In this document: piece by piece, positions 52,300 to 60,901 of the stretch | How positions within the stretch are numbered: the first letter of the stretch is position 1 | Layout of the letters: each line of letters starts with the position of its first letter | Source of the DNA: Thermosporothrix hazakensis | GTDB taxonomy: Bacteria > Chloroflexota > Ktedonobacteria > Ktedonobacterales > Ktedonobacteraceae | Direction: 5' to 3' | DNA: 64,000 nt | NCBI RefSeq assembly: GCF_003253565.1 | Contig: NZ_QKUF01000001.1 | Coordinates: forward strand, 887,867 to 951,866 | The notes under the pieces: generated by a model | Seen by the model: only the letters and a program-made list of their open reading frames with translations | Database searches by the model: none | Told to the model about the DNA's origin: nothing | Made by a program: the position numbers and the translations under genes

Positions 52300-53292
52300 C
52301 TTAAACATACCTCCGGGTCGTTTCGGATCATCACAATCTTTTCTTCTGGCAAGAGGAGAACATTAAATCCTTCTATCTTCGCTTCTTTTCATAAAAAGAA
52401 GTAACAGGACTCCACGTAGCACAAATGCACTCTTCGCCTCTTGTCTTCTCGCCGTTTCTCTTTCCACAAAAGAGAGACGTTCGCTTGTTTGCTTTCAGCC
52501 CTCAACAACCTCAAGGGATTGCCACAAGGCTGCTCTCTCCAGGAGAGAGGCGCGAGGAACGCGCATTGCATTCCTCAAAGAGGTTCTGCCAACGCCCCCG
52601 GTCCTCGCGTTCCAGAGAACACGAGTGGTGTCGCCTTTCAAACCTCTTCTGTTCCGTTCTCAAAACCGTTCCGGCTTTCTACACGAGAAAATCGATCTTG
52701 TATTTTTCTCCAAACATGGAAACACACTCTTGACATCCCGGATACAAGAGTGATCCATAATCAAGAGCATGCTCGCATGCAGGTATTCAGGAGCCTCTTG
52801 AGACACAAGGCAAGCACACACAGACGTCGTTGTGGTGCCAGATTGGTAAGCGAATACATTGGCTCTGAGAAGCCAGCAGGGACCGCAGAGACAGCACTGT
52901 CGATCAGCCCCCGGCCCTATGCTTCTGGGGTACTCTTACTCATATTGTATCACTCGCAAGCTTCTCAGGCACTATCCAGAGCAGGAAAAGAGGCCAAGTA
53001 TCCTTTAGGGATTCTAACAAAACATCCGACATGTGACAAGGGGAAAACATCCCTCTCCATCCTCCTACGACGATACCCTAAATCCACCAATACAACGTAT
53101 AATAAGAAGACAGAAATCAATGGAGCTTCGTATTGTTCATTCTTTATAGAACAACACTGTCTGTTATCATTTTTTCTTTTCTCTTCTCAAAGCACTTCAG
53201 CAGCAGACATCGTGCCATTGAGAAGCTCAACCTGTGTATCCCTTGTCAGGCGGTTGTTTGTCCTATCCTGAAAAAGACGTAGTAGAGGATCT
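52300..53292. other. Long intergenic region between nuoJ and the pseudokinase gene
   Basis: About 990 bases between divergent genes. A 276-codon open frame on the plus strand here has no ribosome site and an implausible, Ser/Arg-rich translation, so I do not call it. Structured elements include CTTCTTTT/AAAAGAAG around CATA (52382-52401), the odd palindrome CTCTCTCC-A-GGAGAGAG (52533-52549), CGCGAGGA (52551-52558) with TCCTCGCG (52602-52609), and CTCTTG/CAAGAG near 52730-52750. A TTGACA near 52732 has no good -10. The nuoJ promoter must lie here. Confidence 0.5.
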
Positions 53293-55161
53293 ATGAGCGT
53301 GACACCGACTATCAATGCACAAAAACAGCCCTCTGGTACCCATTGTCCGCACTGCGAGACCGCGCTACCGCAGAATGCGGTTTTCTGTAGTAGCTGTGGC
53401 GCACGCATTGAGCAGAACTCCAATATGCTCTCAAGCGATACGAAAGCGATTGATGAACGCTATCATATAACAGCTCTCGTGCGACGACAACCCGCTGTAC
53501 AAATCTTTCTGGCAACCGACAACCGGCTTCAACGCCCTGTCGCTATTCGTGATATCGACACCAGTTCGCTGGATCAGAGCACGCAGGCCCGCGCTCTCAA
53601 AGCAATCCAACAAGAATATGATCTGCTCCGTCAGGAACACCCGGCCGGTGTTCTGCCAGTGATCGATCTCCGTTCTCTTCGTGGACATGTTTTCGTTATT
53701 GCCGGGCAACAGGTCCAGACACAAGAAAAGTCCTCCCTGCACGTACTCCAGCATCAGCTTCAAAGCGGAAACGGGCTCCCCGATACAAAAACAGCGATTC
53801 GCTGGACCCTCTCGCTCTGCCGCACGCTCTCTGCACTGCACCGCCATCAGATCTTTTTAGGTGATCTCGATCCTTATACGATCGTTATCCGTGAAAACGA
53901 TTCAACACCAGAGCTCATCGTTTCCTGGCTAACGCCTGCCGTCCGTCAGCTTCTGCCAGCAAAAAAGGCAAAGATCCCGGCCAGCAAGTTTACCGCGCCC
54001 GAGATCCAGCAAAACCCGCCGGACGCGCGCGCAGATCTCTATAGCCTGGGCGCGCTTCTCTACCTTTTCCTGACCGGAGCCGCTCCCGAACGCGACATCG
54101 TCAAGAAACAGGAATTTCCCGCCCGCTTCGCGCCGATCCTCCAACGCACGTTGACTATCGAGAGCGCTCAACGTTTCCAGCATGCCGATGAACTGGCCGC
54201 TGCCCTTGAGACGCTTGCCTCAAACGATAGCTCTACATCGAAACATACAGATAAACAACAGGGCAAGCACGACCCAGAAGCAACCATCATTGCCAGTGGT
54301 CCCTTGCCCTATCAGATGCCAGAAGAGAAGGGTAGCCCGACAAGCGATGACGTGGTGAAGCAGCCCACCCGGAAGCTATCTGAACCGGTTCCCATCGATC
54401 AGCAGGAAACCATGCGGATGCAGCCGTTTGCATCTCGACAGCATGAGCCCCCCCCTTCGGGGGCCCCCTCACCGCAGCAATCGTTCCTGCCAGTTCCGGC
54501 GCAGCCACAGAAGCCGGCCCTCAGCAGAGAACTGAGCCAGACCATGCACCGTGTCAAACAGCGGCTCACCACGGCCCTGCCTGCAATCATGCGTGTGATC
54601 AATCAGCTTCCGATCCCGGCGAGCAAGCCCGGCTTACCGGCTCCTCATAAGGGAACGGTTGTCAAGAGCGTCTGGCTGAAACACCTGCAAAGCTTTGTGC
54701 TTGGAACACAACGACGCGATATTCAGGCTGCCGCATTGGTTGAAACCCCGCTACGGATCAGACCGGAGCAGCCCTATCAGGTACGCATTACCATTATGGG
54801 TCGCAATCACCCCACCCGGCCTATTGCCGCGCCACCAGGAAGCCCAATCGCTGGCCTGAGCGCCCTCACAGAGGGCGATATAGTCCATCTGGAGGTTCGG
54901 TCTGTGCTGGCTCAGGGCAAAGCCTATGTCATCCAACGCGCAGAGGTACAGGTCCCAGGATATGGCTATGCAGCAGAGGTTTTGCTTCCGATGCCTCCGT
55001 TTGAAAAAGAGCCCGGGGGACGCCGCGAACGGCTCTACATCAGCATCAAGGATGGAAAAGATCGCTTGCTTTATGAGCAACCATTTGTCGTCGAGCTGTT
55101 TATATCCCATCTGGTACAATCAGGAAGAGAGGGACATAACGTTCTCCCCATTCCCATTTAA
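53293..55161 (+). CDS. Zinc-ribbon protein with degenerate protein kinase domain (pseudokinase)
   Basis: 622 residues. Residues about 17-40 form a CxxC...CxxC zinc ribbon (HCPHCETALPQNAVFCSSCGARIE). Residues about 55-310 match the Ser/Thr kinase fold: ERYHITALVRRQPAVQIFLATDNRLQRPVAIRDI, then a helical lobe with SLCRTLSALHRHQIFLGDLDPYTIVI, FTAPEIQQNPPDARADLYSLGALLYLFLTGAAP. The glycine loop is lost, HRDLKPxN reads LGDLDPYT, and DFG reads VSW. It should therefore not phosphorylate. A long linker rich in Pro, Gln and Ser (about 315-430) leads to a C-terminal beta-type domain (about 480-615), unrecognised. It stands alone, with a strong terminator. GAGG precedes the ATG. Confidence 0.82.
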   Translation: MSVTPTINAQKQPSGTHCPHCETALPQNAVFCSSCGARIEQNSNMLSSDTKAIDERYHITALVRRQPAVQIFLATDNRLQRPVAIRDIDTSSLDQSTQARALKAIQQEYDLLRQEHPAGVLPVIDLRSLRGHVFVIAGQQVQTQEKSSLHVLQHQLQSGNGLPDTKTAIRWTLSLCRTLSALHRHQIFLGDLDPYTIVIRENDSTPELIVSWLTPAVRQLLPAKKAKIPASKFTAPEIQQNPPDARADLYSLGALLYLFLTGAAPERDIVKKQEFPARFAPILQRTLTIESAQRFQHADELAAALETLASNDSSTSKHTDKQQGKHDPEATIIASGPLPYQMPEEKGSPTSDDVVKQPTRKLSEPVPIDQQETMRMQPFASRQHEPPPSGAPSPQQSFLPVPAQPQKPALSRELSQTMHRVKQRLTTALPAIMRVINQLPIPASKPGLPAPHKGTVVKSVWLKHLQSFVLGTQRRDIQAAALVETPLRIRPEQPYQVRITIMGRNHPTRPIAAPPGSPIAGLSALTEGDIVHLEVRSVLAQGKAYVIQRAEVQVPGYGYAAEVLLPMPPFEKEPGGRRERLYISIKDGKDRLLYEQPFVVELFISHLVQSGREGHNVLPIPI

Positions 55162-55172
55162 CGCACGCAAAA

Positions 55173-55208
55173 GGCGGGCAGGTCCTTTTCCCTGCTCGTC
55201 TTTTTTTT
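55173..55208 (+). terminator. Rho-independent terminator of the pseudokinase gene
   Basis: A 10-bp stem with two G-U pairs (55173-55182 with 55191-55200) is followed by eight T. Confidence 0.9.
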
Positions 55209-55292
55209 ACCCCGTAACATTTCCGCACTTTCTGCGATTTGTTTGTAGAAGACAATTGAACAGTTTCTTTCCAGCATGACGCTTAGGCTGTC

Positions 55293-55320
55293 TTGATGAC
55301 GTTATGTTGTCATTTATACT
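55293..55320 (+). promoter_or_regulatory. Promoter of the CPBP gene
   Basis: TTGATG (55293-55298), a 16-base spacer and TATACT (55315-55320) lie 15 bases before the ATG at 55335. Confidence 0.6.
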
Positions 55321-55334
55321 ATGTCAAAGGGGCA

Positions 55335-56332
55335 ATGCAAAAAATGTATATTAAAATGCAATCAATGGAGTTGGAGCAGCGTCAAACGCTCCTTGATCCT
55401 CATACACCACTTTTTCAGCAGGCCCGACTCAGTCGCTTCCGACCGGGCAAGATCCTCACGATTCTCATCACAGCCCTGCTTTCTTTCGTCTTTCTCTTGC
55501 TTCCCAATTACCTGCTTATCCCTGCTTTCTACAAAATCTGCTCTATCTTCTCGTTACGTGAACAGGTATACGCACTCTATCGAGATACTGATAGTCTGAA
55601 GAGCGCCGCTGGCTACATCTGGATCTGTTTTATCTGGCTTGCCGCTGTCGTTCTGCTCCTCTGGCTCCTTATCGTGAAAAGCGTTCTTTTCGCACCCTCG
55701 GCCTGAACGTCAAATCATTCACCAGTTCATATGCTCTTGGAATAACTACGGGTTGTCTGCTCATGGGTTCCTCAGTTGGCCTCCTTCTGCTCTCAGGAAC
55801 AGCCACACTGAGCTCACTCAAGCCCCTGGAGGGGCACATGCGCGATTGGCAAAGCGTGGCGGTCGTTTTTCTGGCCTGGATGCTACAAGGGGGTAAAGAA
55901 GAGCTGATCTATCGGGGCTGGCTCTTCCCGCTCCTGGGCGTGAAGCTCTCGCCGGCCGCTGCGCTGTTTGTTTCCTCGCTTCTCTTCTCGCTCGCGCACG
56001 GCCTGAACGCCAATTTCAACGTGATTTCCTTCCTGAACCTCTTCCTCTTCGCGATCCTGACCGCGCTCTATGCAGCCTATACGGGGAACATCTGGGGCGT
56101 TAGCGGCCTCCATGCCGCCTGGAACTGGATGCAAGGAAATGTCTTCGGTTTGCCAGTCAGCGGGGTTGTCTATCGGGGCTTCTATCCCATTCAAATGCAT
56201 AGTGTCGGCCCGGAGTGGCTGAATGGGGGAAACTTTGGGCCCGAAGGGGGTATCGTTGTTACGCTTGTCTTGCTCCTTGCGAGCGTCATTCTGGGCTACC
56301 TGCACTTTACCCGCTCGGTTCAAAGACGGTAA
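55335..56332 (+). pseudogene. CPBP intramembrane metalloprotease gene, frameshifted
   Basis: Two open frames together make one CPBP (Abi/CAAX-protease-like) protein. The first (55335-55706) starts MQKMYIKMQS, has two membrane helices and ends at 55706. The second, in another frame, continues through LGLNVKSFTSSYALG and then carries EELIYRG (the glutamate pair), FSLAHGLN and GLHAAWNW (histidine ligands). Adding one A to the run at 55677-55680 would read ...IVKKRSFRTLGLN..., joining them perfectly. So the gene is either a fresh pseudogene, a sequencing error, or a slippage-regulated gene. The AAGGGG site and a promoter suggest it is still transcribed. Confidence 0.85.
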
Positions 56333-56342
56333 CGTGCGCACA

Positions 56343-56380
56343 CAAAAGAGGCGAGCAGGAGATCCTCCGCTCGCCCTTCG
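56343..56380. terminator. Bidirectional terminator between the CPBP gene and the exchanger gene
   Basis: The stem GGCGAGC (56350-56356) / GCTCGCC (56369-56375) has an inner GGAG/CTCC. On the minus strand TCTTTTGTG follows; the plus side is less T-rich. Confidence 0.75.
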
Positions 56381-56385
56381 CTTGT

Positions 56386-57657
56386 TCAGGCACCAAAGGC
56401 AAAGACTGTTCCTGCCATCATGCCAAAGAGCAGTATCAGCAAAAGCCCTTCCAGCCAGACCAGTTCGCCATCTTTTGTAATCTCGCTGAAAAGAAAGGTC
56501 GTAATGCCAAGCACCGCAAGCTCAACGATACTGAATACCAGATCCAGGCGTTGTGGCATAAACAGGCTGAGCAGCACCAACAGCGGTGCAACCAGCAGCG
56601 CGATCTGAATAGAGGAGCCAGCGGACGCCGCCAACACCATACCGATCTTCTTATTCCAGGCCATCGAGATGCAGTTAAAGTATTCGGGCAACGCGCCAAT
56701 AAATGGCACAAACACCAGACCTATAAACGCCTCATTCCAACCCAGACCCTTCGCCATCGGTTCAATCGAGCCAACCAACACCTCGGAGACCAGCGCGACC
56801 CCTACTGTGGCGAGACACAACAGCAACAGAGAACGCCAGAGCGGCGGACGGTGCAGATGGACAGGCTGTTTTGTCGCGGATGCTGCCGCCTGAACCGGGT
56901 TGATCTCCCGGGTTGCAGCCGGCTTCTGCTCTTGTTTGAGCATCGTATCCACAGCGACATCTATATGCTTCAATGCTTCGGTCTTACCCGCGATATCGCT
57001 CTGTGCCAGACGATAGCGGTACGAGAGCAAGCGCGAGATCGCGTCCATTGAGCGTGCGCCCAGAGTCGGCTCTAGATCCTCATCCTCGTCACCATGATCA
57101 CGAAACCGAAACACGCTAAAGATAATCGAAGCGATATATCCAAGTAACAGGATGACCGCAATAAAGTCCGAGAGATTATGTTCTACTACCTTCTGTTGCG
57201 TCGATACCACATGCAGATTCGCAATGGTTGGCAACATCAAGCCCGCTGAACAGAGCAAAAAGAGCGATGCATACTGACTGGCCGGGCGAGCCTCGAACTT
57301 CAGGCGTCCGTGCCTGAAACCACCGACACAGACAGAGATTCCCAGGGCCAGGAGCGCATTACCCAGGATCGCACCAATAATCGAGGCACGAACCACATCG
57401 ACTAATCCTTCACTCAGCGCAAAAATGCTGATAATCAGTTCGGTGGCATTGCCAAATGTCGCAAAGAGCAAGCCCCCGATGCGTTCACCGGTATATTCAG
57501 CGACCCCTTCAACGGATGTGCCAATCAATGCAGCCAGCGGCACAATGCCAAGTGCTGCAAGCCCAAAAATGATGGCGGGTGGCAAAGACACATGTGCGAA
57601 ATCAAGAACAACGGCTGCAACTGCAAAGATCAGCAGGAAATACAACCAGCGCGGCAT
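56386..57657 (-). CDS. Calcium/proton exchanger (CaCA/CAX family)
   Basis: 423 residues, about 11 helices. The start at 57657 (MPRWLYFLL) has GGAGG 9 bases upstream; a TTG 7 codons earlier overlaps that site. The first alpha repeat is intact: GLLFATFGNATELIISIFALSEG. The second, which normally reads GNxxEH, is GALPEYFNCISMAWNKKIGMVLAASAGSSIQIALLVAP: GN is replaced by GA and the H after E by Y, although the following GSSIQIAL is kept. An acidic loop (FRDHGDEDEDLEP) and a His/Gln-rich loop separate the halves. It probably exports Ca2+ or another cation for H+, with altered ion selectivity possible. Confidence 0.88.
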   Translation of the reverse strand: MPRWLYFLLIFAVAAVVLDFAHVSLPPAIIFGLAALGIVPLAALIGTSVEGVAEYTGERIGGLLFATFGNATELIISIFALSEGLVDVVRASIIGAILGNALLALGISVCVGGFRHGRLKFEARPASQYASLFLLCSAGLMLPTIANLHVVSTQQKVVEHNLSDFIAVILLLGYIASIIFSVFRFRDHGDEDEDLEPTLGARSMDAISRLLSYRYRLAQSDIAGKTEALKHIDVAVDTMLKQEQKPAATREINPVQAAASATKQPVHLHRPPLWRSLLLLCLATVGVALVSEVLVGSIEPMAKGLGWNEAFIGLVFVPFIGALPEYFNCISMAWNKKIGMVLAASAGSSIQIALLVAPLLVLLSLFMPQRLDLVFSIVELAVLGITTFLFSEITKDGELVWLEGLLLILLFGMMAGTVFAFGA

Positions 57658-57784
57658 GAAAAGAGTCCTCCCCTTCAATTGATTTTCTTCTTTTGCAGGC
57701 GGGTTATGCTGTTCTGCAAAAATGTAGAGGTTAAGGCGCTTAACGGGCTGTTTCCGGGTTATTTCTCACATGTATACACTAACA

Positions 57785-57831
57785 CAAAAAAGAACAGCGA
57801 TAAAGGAGCAAACGCTGTCTTATCGCTGTTC
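57785..57831 (-). terminator. Rho-independent terminator of the GH15 gene
   Basis: On the minus strand, a 12-bp perfect stem (GAACAGCGATAA / TTATCGCTGTTC) is followed by TTTTTT. It begins 10 bases after the stop codon. Confidence 0.92.
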
Positions 57832-57840
57832 GTCATTTGG

Positions 57841-59826
57841 TTATGCCAGCTTACGATATGCCTCACAATAGCTGCGCACGGTCATAATATATTCCGCATG
57901 GCTCCAGGTTAATGGGGAAACACTCAGCGGCTCGCCGGTAAAGGGATGCATCTGTTCTGCCAGCACGCCACTCGACAGGGTCCGCTTTTTCACCCATTCC
58001 AGCAGTGGCAAGGCCCGATGTAGCTCATCCAGGGAGCGGGCCCGAGCGATGCGATATCGCGCCAGCCATAGAGTGCAGATACACCAGGGATTCCCCGGCG
58101 CAATGGAGAGATCTTCTGTCACCTGATGATAGCGATCATTCTCATAGCGGGCCATCCCCCCGATCTCTGTTTTCACCCAGAGGGCGCGCTCAACAGCCTG
58201 AATGGTACGCTCAACACGAGGATCATCGGCGGGCAGCAACCCGAAGAGGAACAGACCGCACAGGCTGCTATCCAGCGCCGTATCTTTCTCAAGTGAGCCA
58301 TCCGCTTTCACCTGGATTCGACGCAAGAAGTGGCCCCGTTCCTCATCCCAGAGGTACTGAAGCGCCGCGCTTCTCATCACTTCGGCTTCCCTACCATAGC
58401 GCTCCGCCAGCACAGTTTCACCAAACAGATGCGCGAACTGAGCCGCCGCCTTCAATCCCGCATAGACGGTGGCGGTCGTAAAGGTAAAGATACCCCGGCG
58501 CTCTTCCCAGAGATCATAGGAGGCCTGGGGCAGTCCCGTTCTCGGATCTCGATAGGAGACCATAAAGTCAGCCGCTCGCACGATCAGCGAGCGAAACAGC
58601 GCAGCCACGAACTCGATATCATGAAACCGCTGATAATGTTGCCAGAGACTATAGATCACCAGTGCCGTTTCATCTTCCTGAATCGGCAACTGAGGCTGCC
58701 CTTCCCCATCAATCCACGCTTCCCAACTACTCCCCCAGGAATGGTCGGGGTTATACTTCTGAAGCAGATAACCGCCTTCGGTCAGGACATCGTTACAGAA
58801 GTGAAAGAACGAGCGGGTCGGCTCGCCATAGCCCGCATGGCTCAGCGCGTTTGCAACCAGCGCCCCATCACGTGGCCACATGTAGGAGTAGCTATCATTG
58901 GAGAACTCCTGTACATCGCCATCGTTTGCGGCCAGAATAGCGCCCCCGTGATCGATCTGGCTCTGCACAATCAGCAAGCTGCGCTTATACAGAGCGACCA
59001 GTTCAGGCGACAGGTCGGCGAAATCTGGCTCCACTTCCCTGTTCACCCAACGCTTCCAGTAATTCGCGGTACGCTGTAGCAACACTTCGGGACCGCGCTC
59101 ACGCACCAGCCGATCCAGTTCCACAACGGCAGACCAGTCCCGACCGGCCACAAGCCAGTGATAGCACTCAACAGCAGCGCCGCCAGCAACATTCGGAACA
59201 TGCAGCGCCAGTGTGCTATCAACCGAGCCCTGCGCAATCGGATTACGGCCCAGGACGCCATCTTCCGCGTCACGCCATGTCCCCTCTGCGCCCTGAAACT
59301 GCTTGATCCCGGTAGCCCAGCTACTGACCCCAACGGTGGTCGTTCCGTCCAGGCGCACCAACCCGTTCATCAGGAAGTATGCACGCAACTTATAGGCGAT
59401 CAGCGCCTGCTGCTCGGGAGCGTAAAATACCGTGTTTGCGTTCCGGTCATTCCAGAGATACCAGTCATAATGGAAGAACAGCCGCACCTCTCGCTCCCGT
59501 GTCGCTAGATTGGTGATAATCATGTGGCGGAGAAACACAGGGTGGTGAAAGTCGACCAAATCTTCACAGAGCAAGCGGAGCTGTAAACGAGGATGCTCAA
59601 GCAGTACATGGGTGACCAATGTCTCCTCTCTATACTGAATCTGCCTCCGCCACTGGGGATCGTTGAGCCAGGCAAACGAGCCGTCAACCCAGACGCCTGT
59701 ATAGGAGATATCACCACCAGTATGCAACTCCTGTCCAATATGTGGCCAGTAGATATCACGCACATTGTAGGCCCGATCGAAATTCACCAGTAATCGTCCA
59801 TTTCCCACCGGAATATCACGAGGCAT
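57841..59826 (-). CDS. Glycoside hydrolase family 15 protein (glucoamylase-like)
   Basis: 661 residues. The start at 59826 (MPRDIPVGNGRLLVNFD) has GGAGG 9 bases upstream. The N-terminal half is the beta-sandwich of bacterial glucoamylases. The catalytic (alpha/alpha)6 barrel shows SYMWPRDGALVANALSHAGY, then LWEERRGIFTF with the general-acid glutamate (Glu441 or Glu442), and AEQMHPFTGEPLSVSPLTWSHAEYI with the base Glu624. GH15 enzymes remove glucose from starch, glycogen, maltodextrins or trehalose. There is no signal peptide, which suggests an intracellular glycogen or maltodextrin role. It stands alone. Confidence 0.93.
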   Translation of the reverse strand: MPRDIPVGNGRLLVNFDRAYNVRDIYWPHIGQELHTGGDISYTGVWVDGSFAWLNDPQWRRQIQYREETLVTHVLLEHPRLQLRLLCEDLVDFHHPVFLRHMIITNLATREREVRLFFHYDWYLWNDRNANTVFYAPEQQALIAYKLRAYFLMNGLVRLDGTTTVGVSSWATGIKQFQGAEGTWRDAEDGVLGRNPIAQGSVDSTLALHVPNVAGGAAVECYHWLVAGRDWSAVVELDRLVRERGPEVLLQRTANYWKRWVNREVEPDFADLSPELVALYKRSLLIVQSQIDHGGAILAANDGDVQEFSNDSYSYMWPRDGALVANALSHAGYGEPTRSFFHFCNDVLTEGGYLLQKYNPDHSWGSSWEAWIDGEGQPQLPIQEDETALVIYSLWQHYQRFHDIEFVAALFRSLIVRAADFMVSYRDPRTGLPQASYDLWEERRGIFTFTTATVYAGLKAAAQFAHLFGETVLAERYGREAEVMRSAALQYLWDEERGHFLRRIQVKADGSLEKDTALDSSLCGLFLFGLLPADDPRVERTIQAVERALWVKTEIGGMARYENDRYHQVTEDLSIAPGNPWCICTLWLARYRIARARSLDELHRALPLLEWVKKRTLSSGVLAEQMHPFTGEPLSVSPLTWSHAEYIMTVRSYCEAYRKLA

Positions 59827-59933
59827 AACAACAATCCTCCACTTTCCAACTGAACCCAACAGCAAAACAAAACAGGCGAGCAAAGGGTCTCTACTGGTTA
59901 AACGATAAGAGAGCTGTCTTTTCCCTTTCGATC

Positions 59934-59962
59934 TTGTGACATGAAGGCTTTTTTGCTACTGT
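59934..59962 (+). promoter_or_regulatory. Predicted promoter of the 272-residue membrane protein
   Basis: TTGTGA (59934-59939), a 17-base spacer and TACTGT (59957-59962) lie 35 bases before the ATG. Confidence 0.4.
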
Positions 59963-59996
59963 ATGAAGAAAGTTCAAAGATGTAGGTTCGCTTTTC

Positions 59997-60815
59997 ATGA
60001 AAAAACGGAATTTACTTTCACGTTTACGCACAAACGGCTGGCTGTATCTGGTCAGCGCACTTATTTTGCTTCTTCTCACGCCGCTCTATCAATTGCTGGT
60101 CCTCAATCCGGCTGGCTTCGATGATACACGGCTGGTTGGCAGGATGGATGCCTATTTTCTCTGGATTCAGCAGCACACGCTCCACTTCCTGATCTATCGC
60201 GGCCTGCTCTTTCTGGCCTTCGCGCTGCTCTTCACCTTTCCCTATTCACTCTACCGCATTATTGTCGCGCAAGAACTGATGCGTCAGCTTGAAGAGGGTG
60301 AAGAGCAGGAGAGCGAGAAACCGCAGGAAGAAGATGAACACCAGGCAGAGGGGATGCCATCTTTTGCCTGGAGAGGAAAGGGGTTCGCGGTCCTTGCCGC
60401 CTGGCTTGGCACAATTGGTATTCTGATCTTCCTTCTGGGAACGCTCATCGGCACGATCTATGTCACGCTAACCGCACAGAACCTTCATGGCAGCACCATT
60501 GCAGAGGGAACTATCCAGTTTACCAACATCTTTACCATTACCACTAATGCGGTCGCGATCGGGATTCTGGCGCTTTCCAGCCTGTTCTTTGGTGCGATGA
60601 TTGCTCGAAGCGGGCGCACGCTCTGGCCGACTTCCTGGCTCCTTTTTGGCTACTGTGGGCTGGCCGTTTCCGCACCCTTGAGTGGCAGCGCGGTCGGAGT
60701 TGCTTGCAGCCCGGCAACGGGGCAGTCGCCCTTAACCACCTATGCCATTCTGTTCTTTGCCGCGTGGATTCTCTGGTTTAGCATCATGCTGGTTCGGCTG
60801 CGAGCAGAGGAATGA
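59997..60815 (+). CDS. Membrane protein of unknown function
   Basis: 272 residues with about five or six helices (about 14-34, 64-86, 124-150, 175-200, 207-228 and 243-264). A cytosolic acidic loop lies between helices 2 and 3 (QLEEGEEQESEKPQEEDEHQAEG, residues 97-119). The N-terminus is basic. I do not recognise a family. It is divergent from the GH15 gene, has a hairpin but no T-run after its stop, and no partner gene. Confidence 0.65.
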   Translation: MKKRNLLSRLRTNGWLYLVSALILLLLTPLYQLLVLNPAGFDDTRLVGRMDAYFLWIQQHTLHFLIYRGLLFLAFALLFTFPYSLYRIIVAQELMRQLEEGEEQESEKPQEEDEHQAEGMPSFAWRGKGFAVLAAWLGTIGILIFLLGTLIGTIYVTLTAQNLHGSTIAEGTIQFTNIFTITTNAVAIGILALSSLFFGAMIARSGRTLWPTSWLLFGYCGLAVSAPLSGSAVGVACSPATGQSPLTTYAILFFAAWILWFSIMLVRLRAEE

Positions 60816-60819
60816 GCAA

Positions 60820-60846
60820 GCGGGCTGCCCGATCGAGACAGCCCGC
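60820..60846 (+). terminator. Hairpin after the membrane-protein gene
   Basis: GCGGGCTG (60820-60827) and CAGCCCGC (60839-60846) form a perfect 8-bp stem. The missing T-run makes intrinsic termination doubtful. Confidence 0.45.
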
Positions 60847-60901
60847 CTCAAACAAGATGTTGATATACGAGGCCACCTACAAAGAAGATGGGCTATAGCC
60901 T

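Noticed and set aside
52441..53271. 276-codon open frame in the nuoJ-pseudokinase gap
   Set aside because: No Shine-Dalgarno, Ser/Arg-rich translation and no recognisable domain; more likely chance opening in noncoding DNA.
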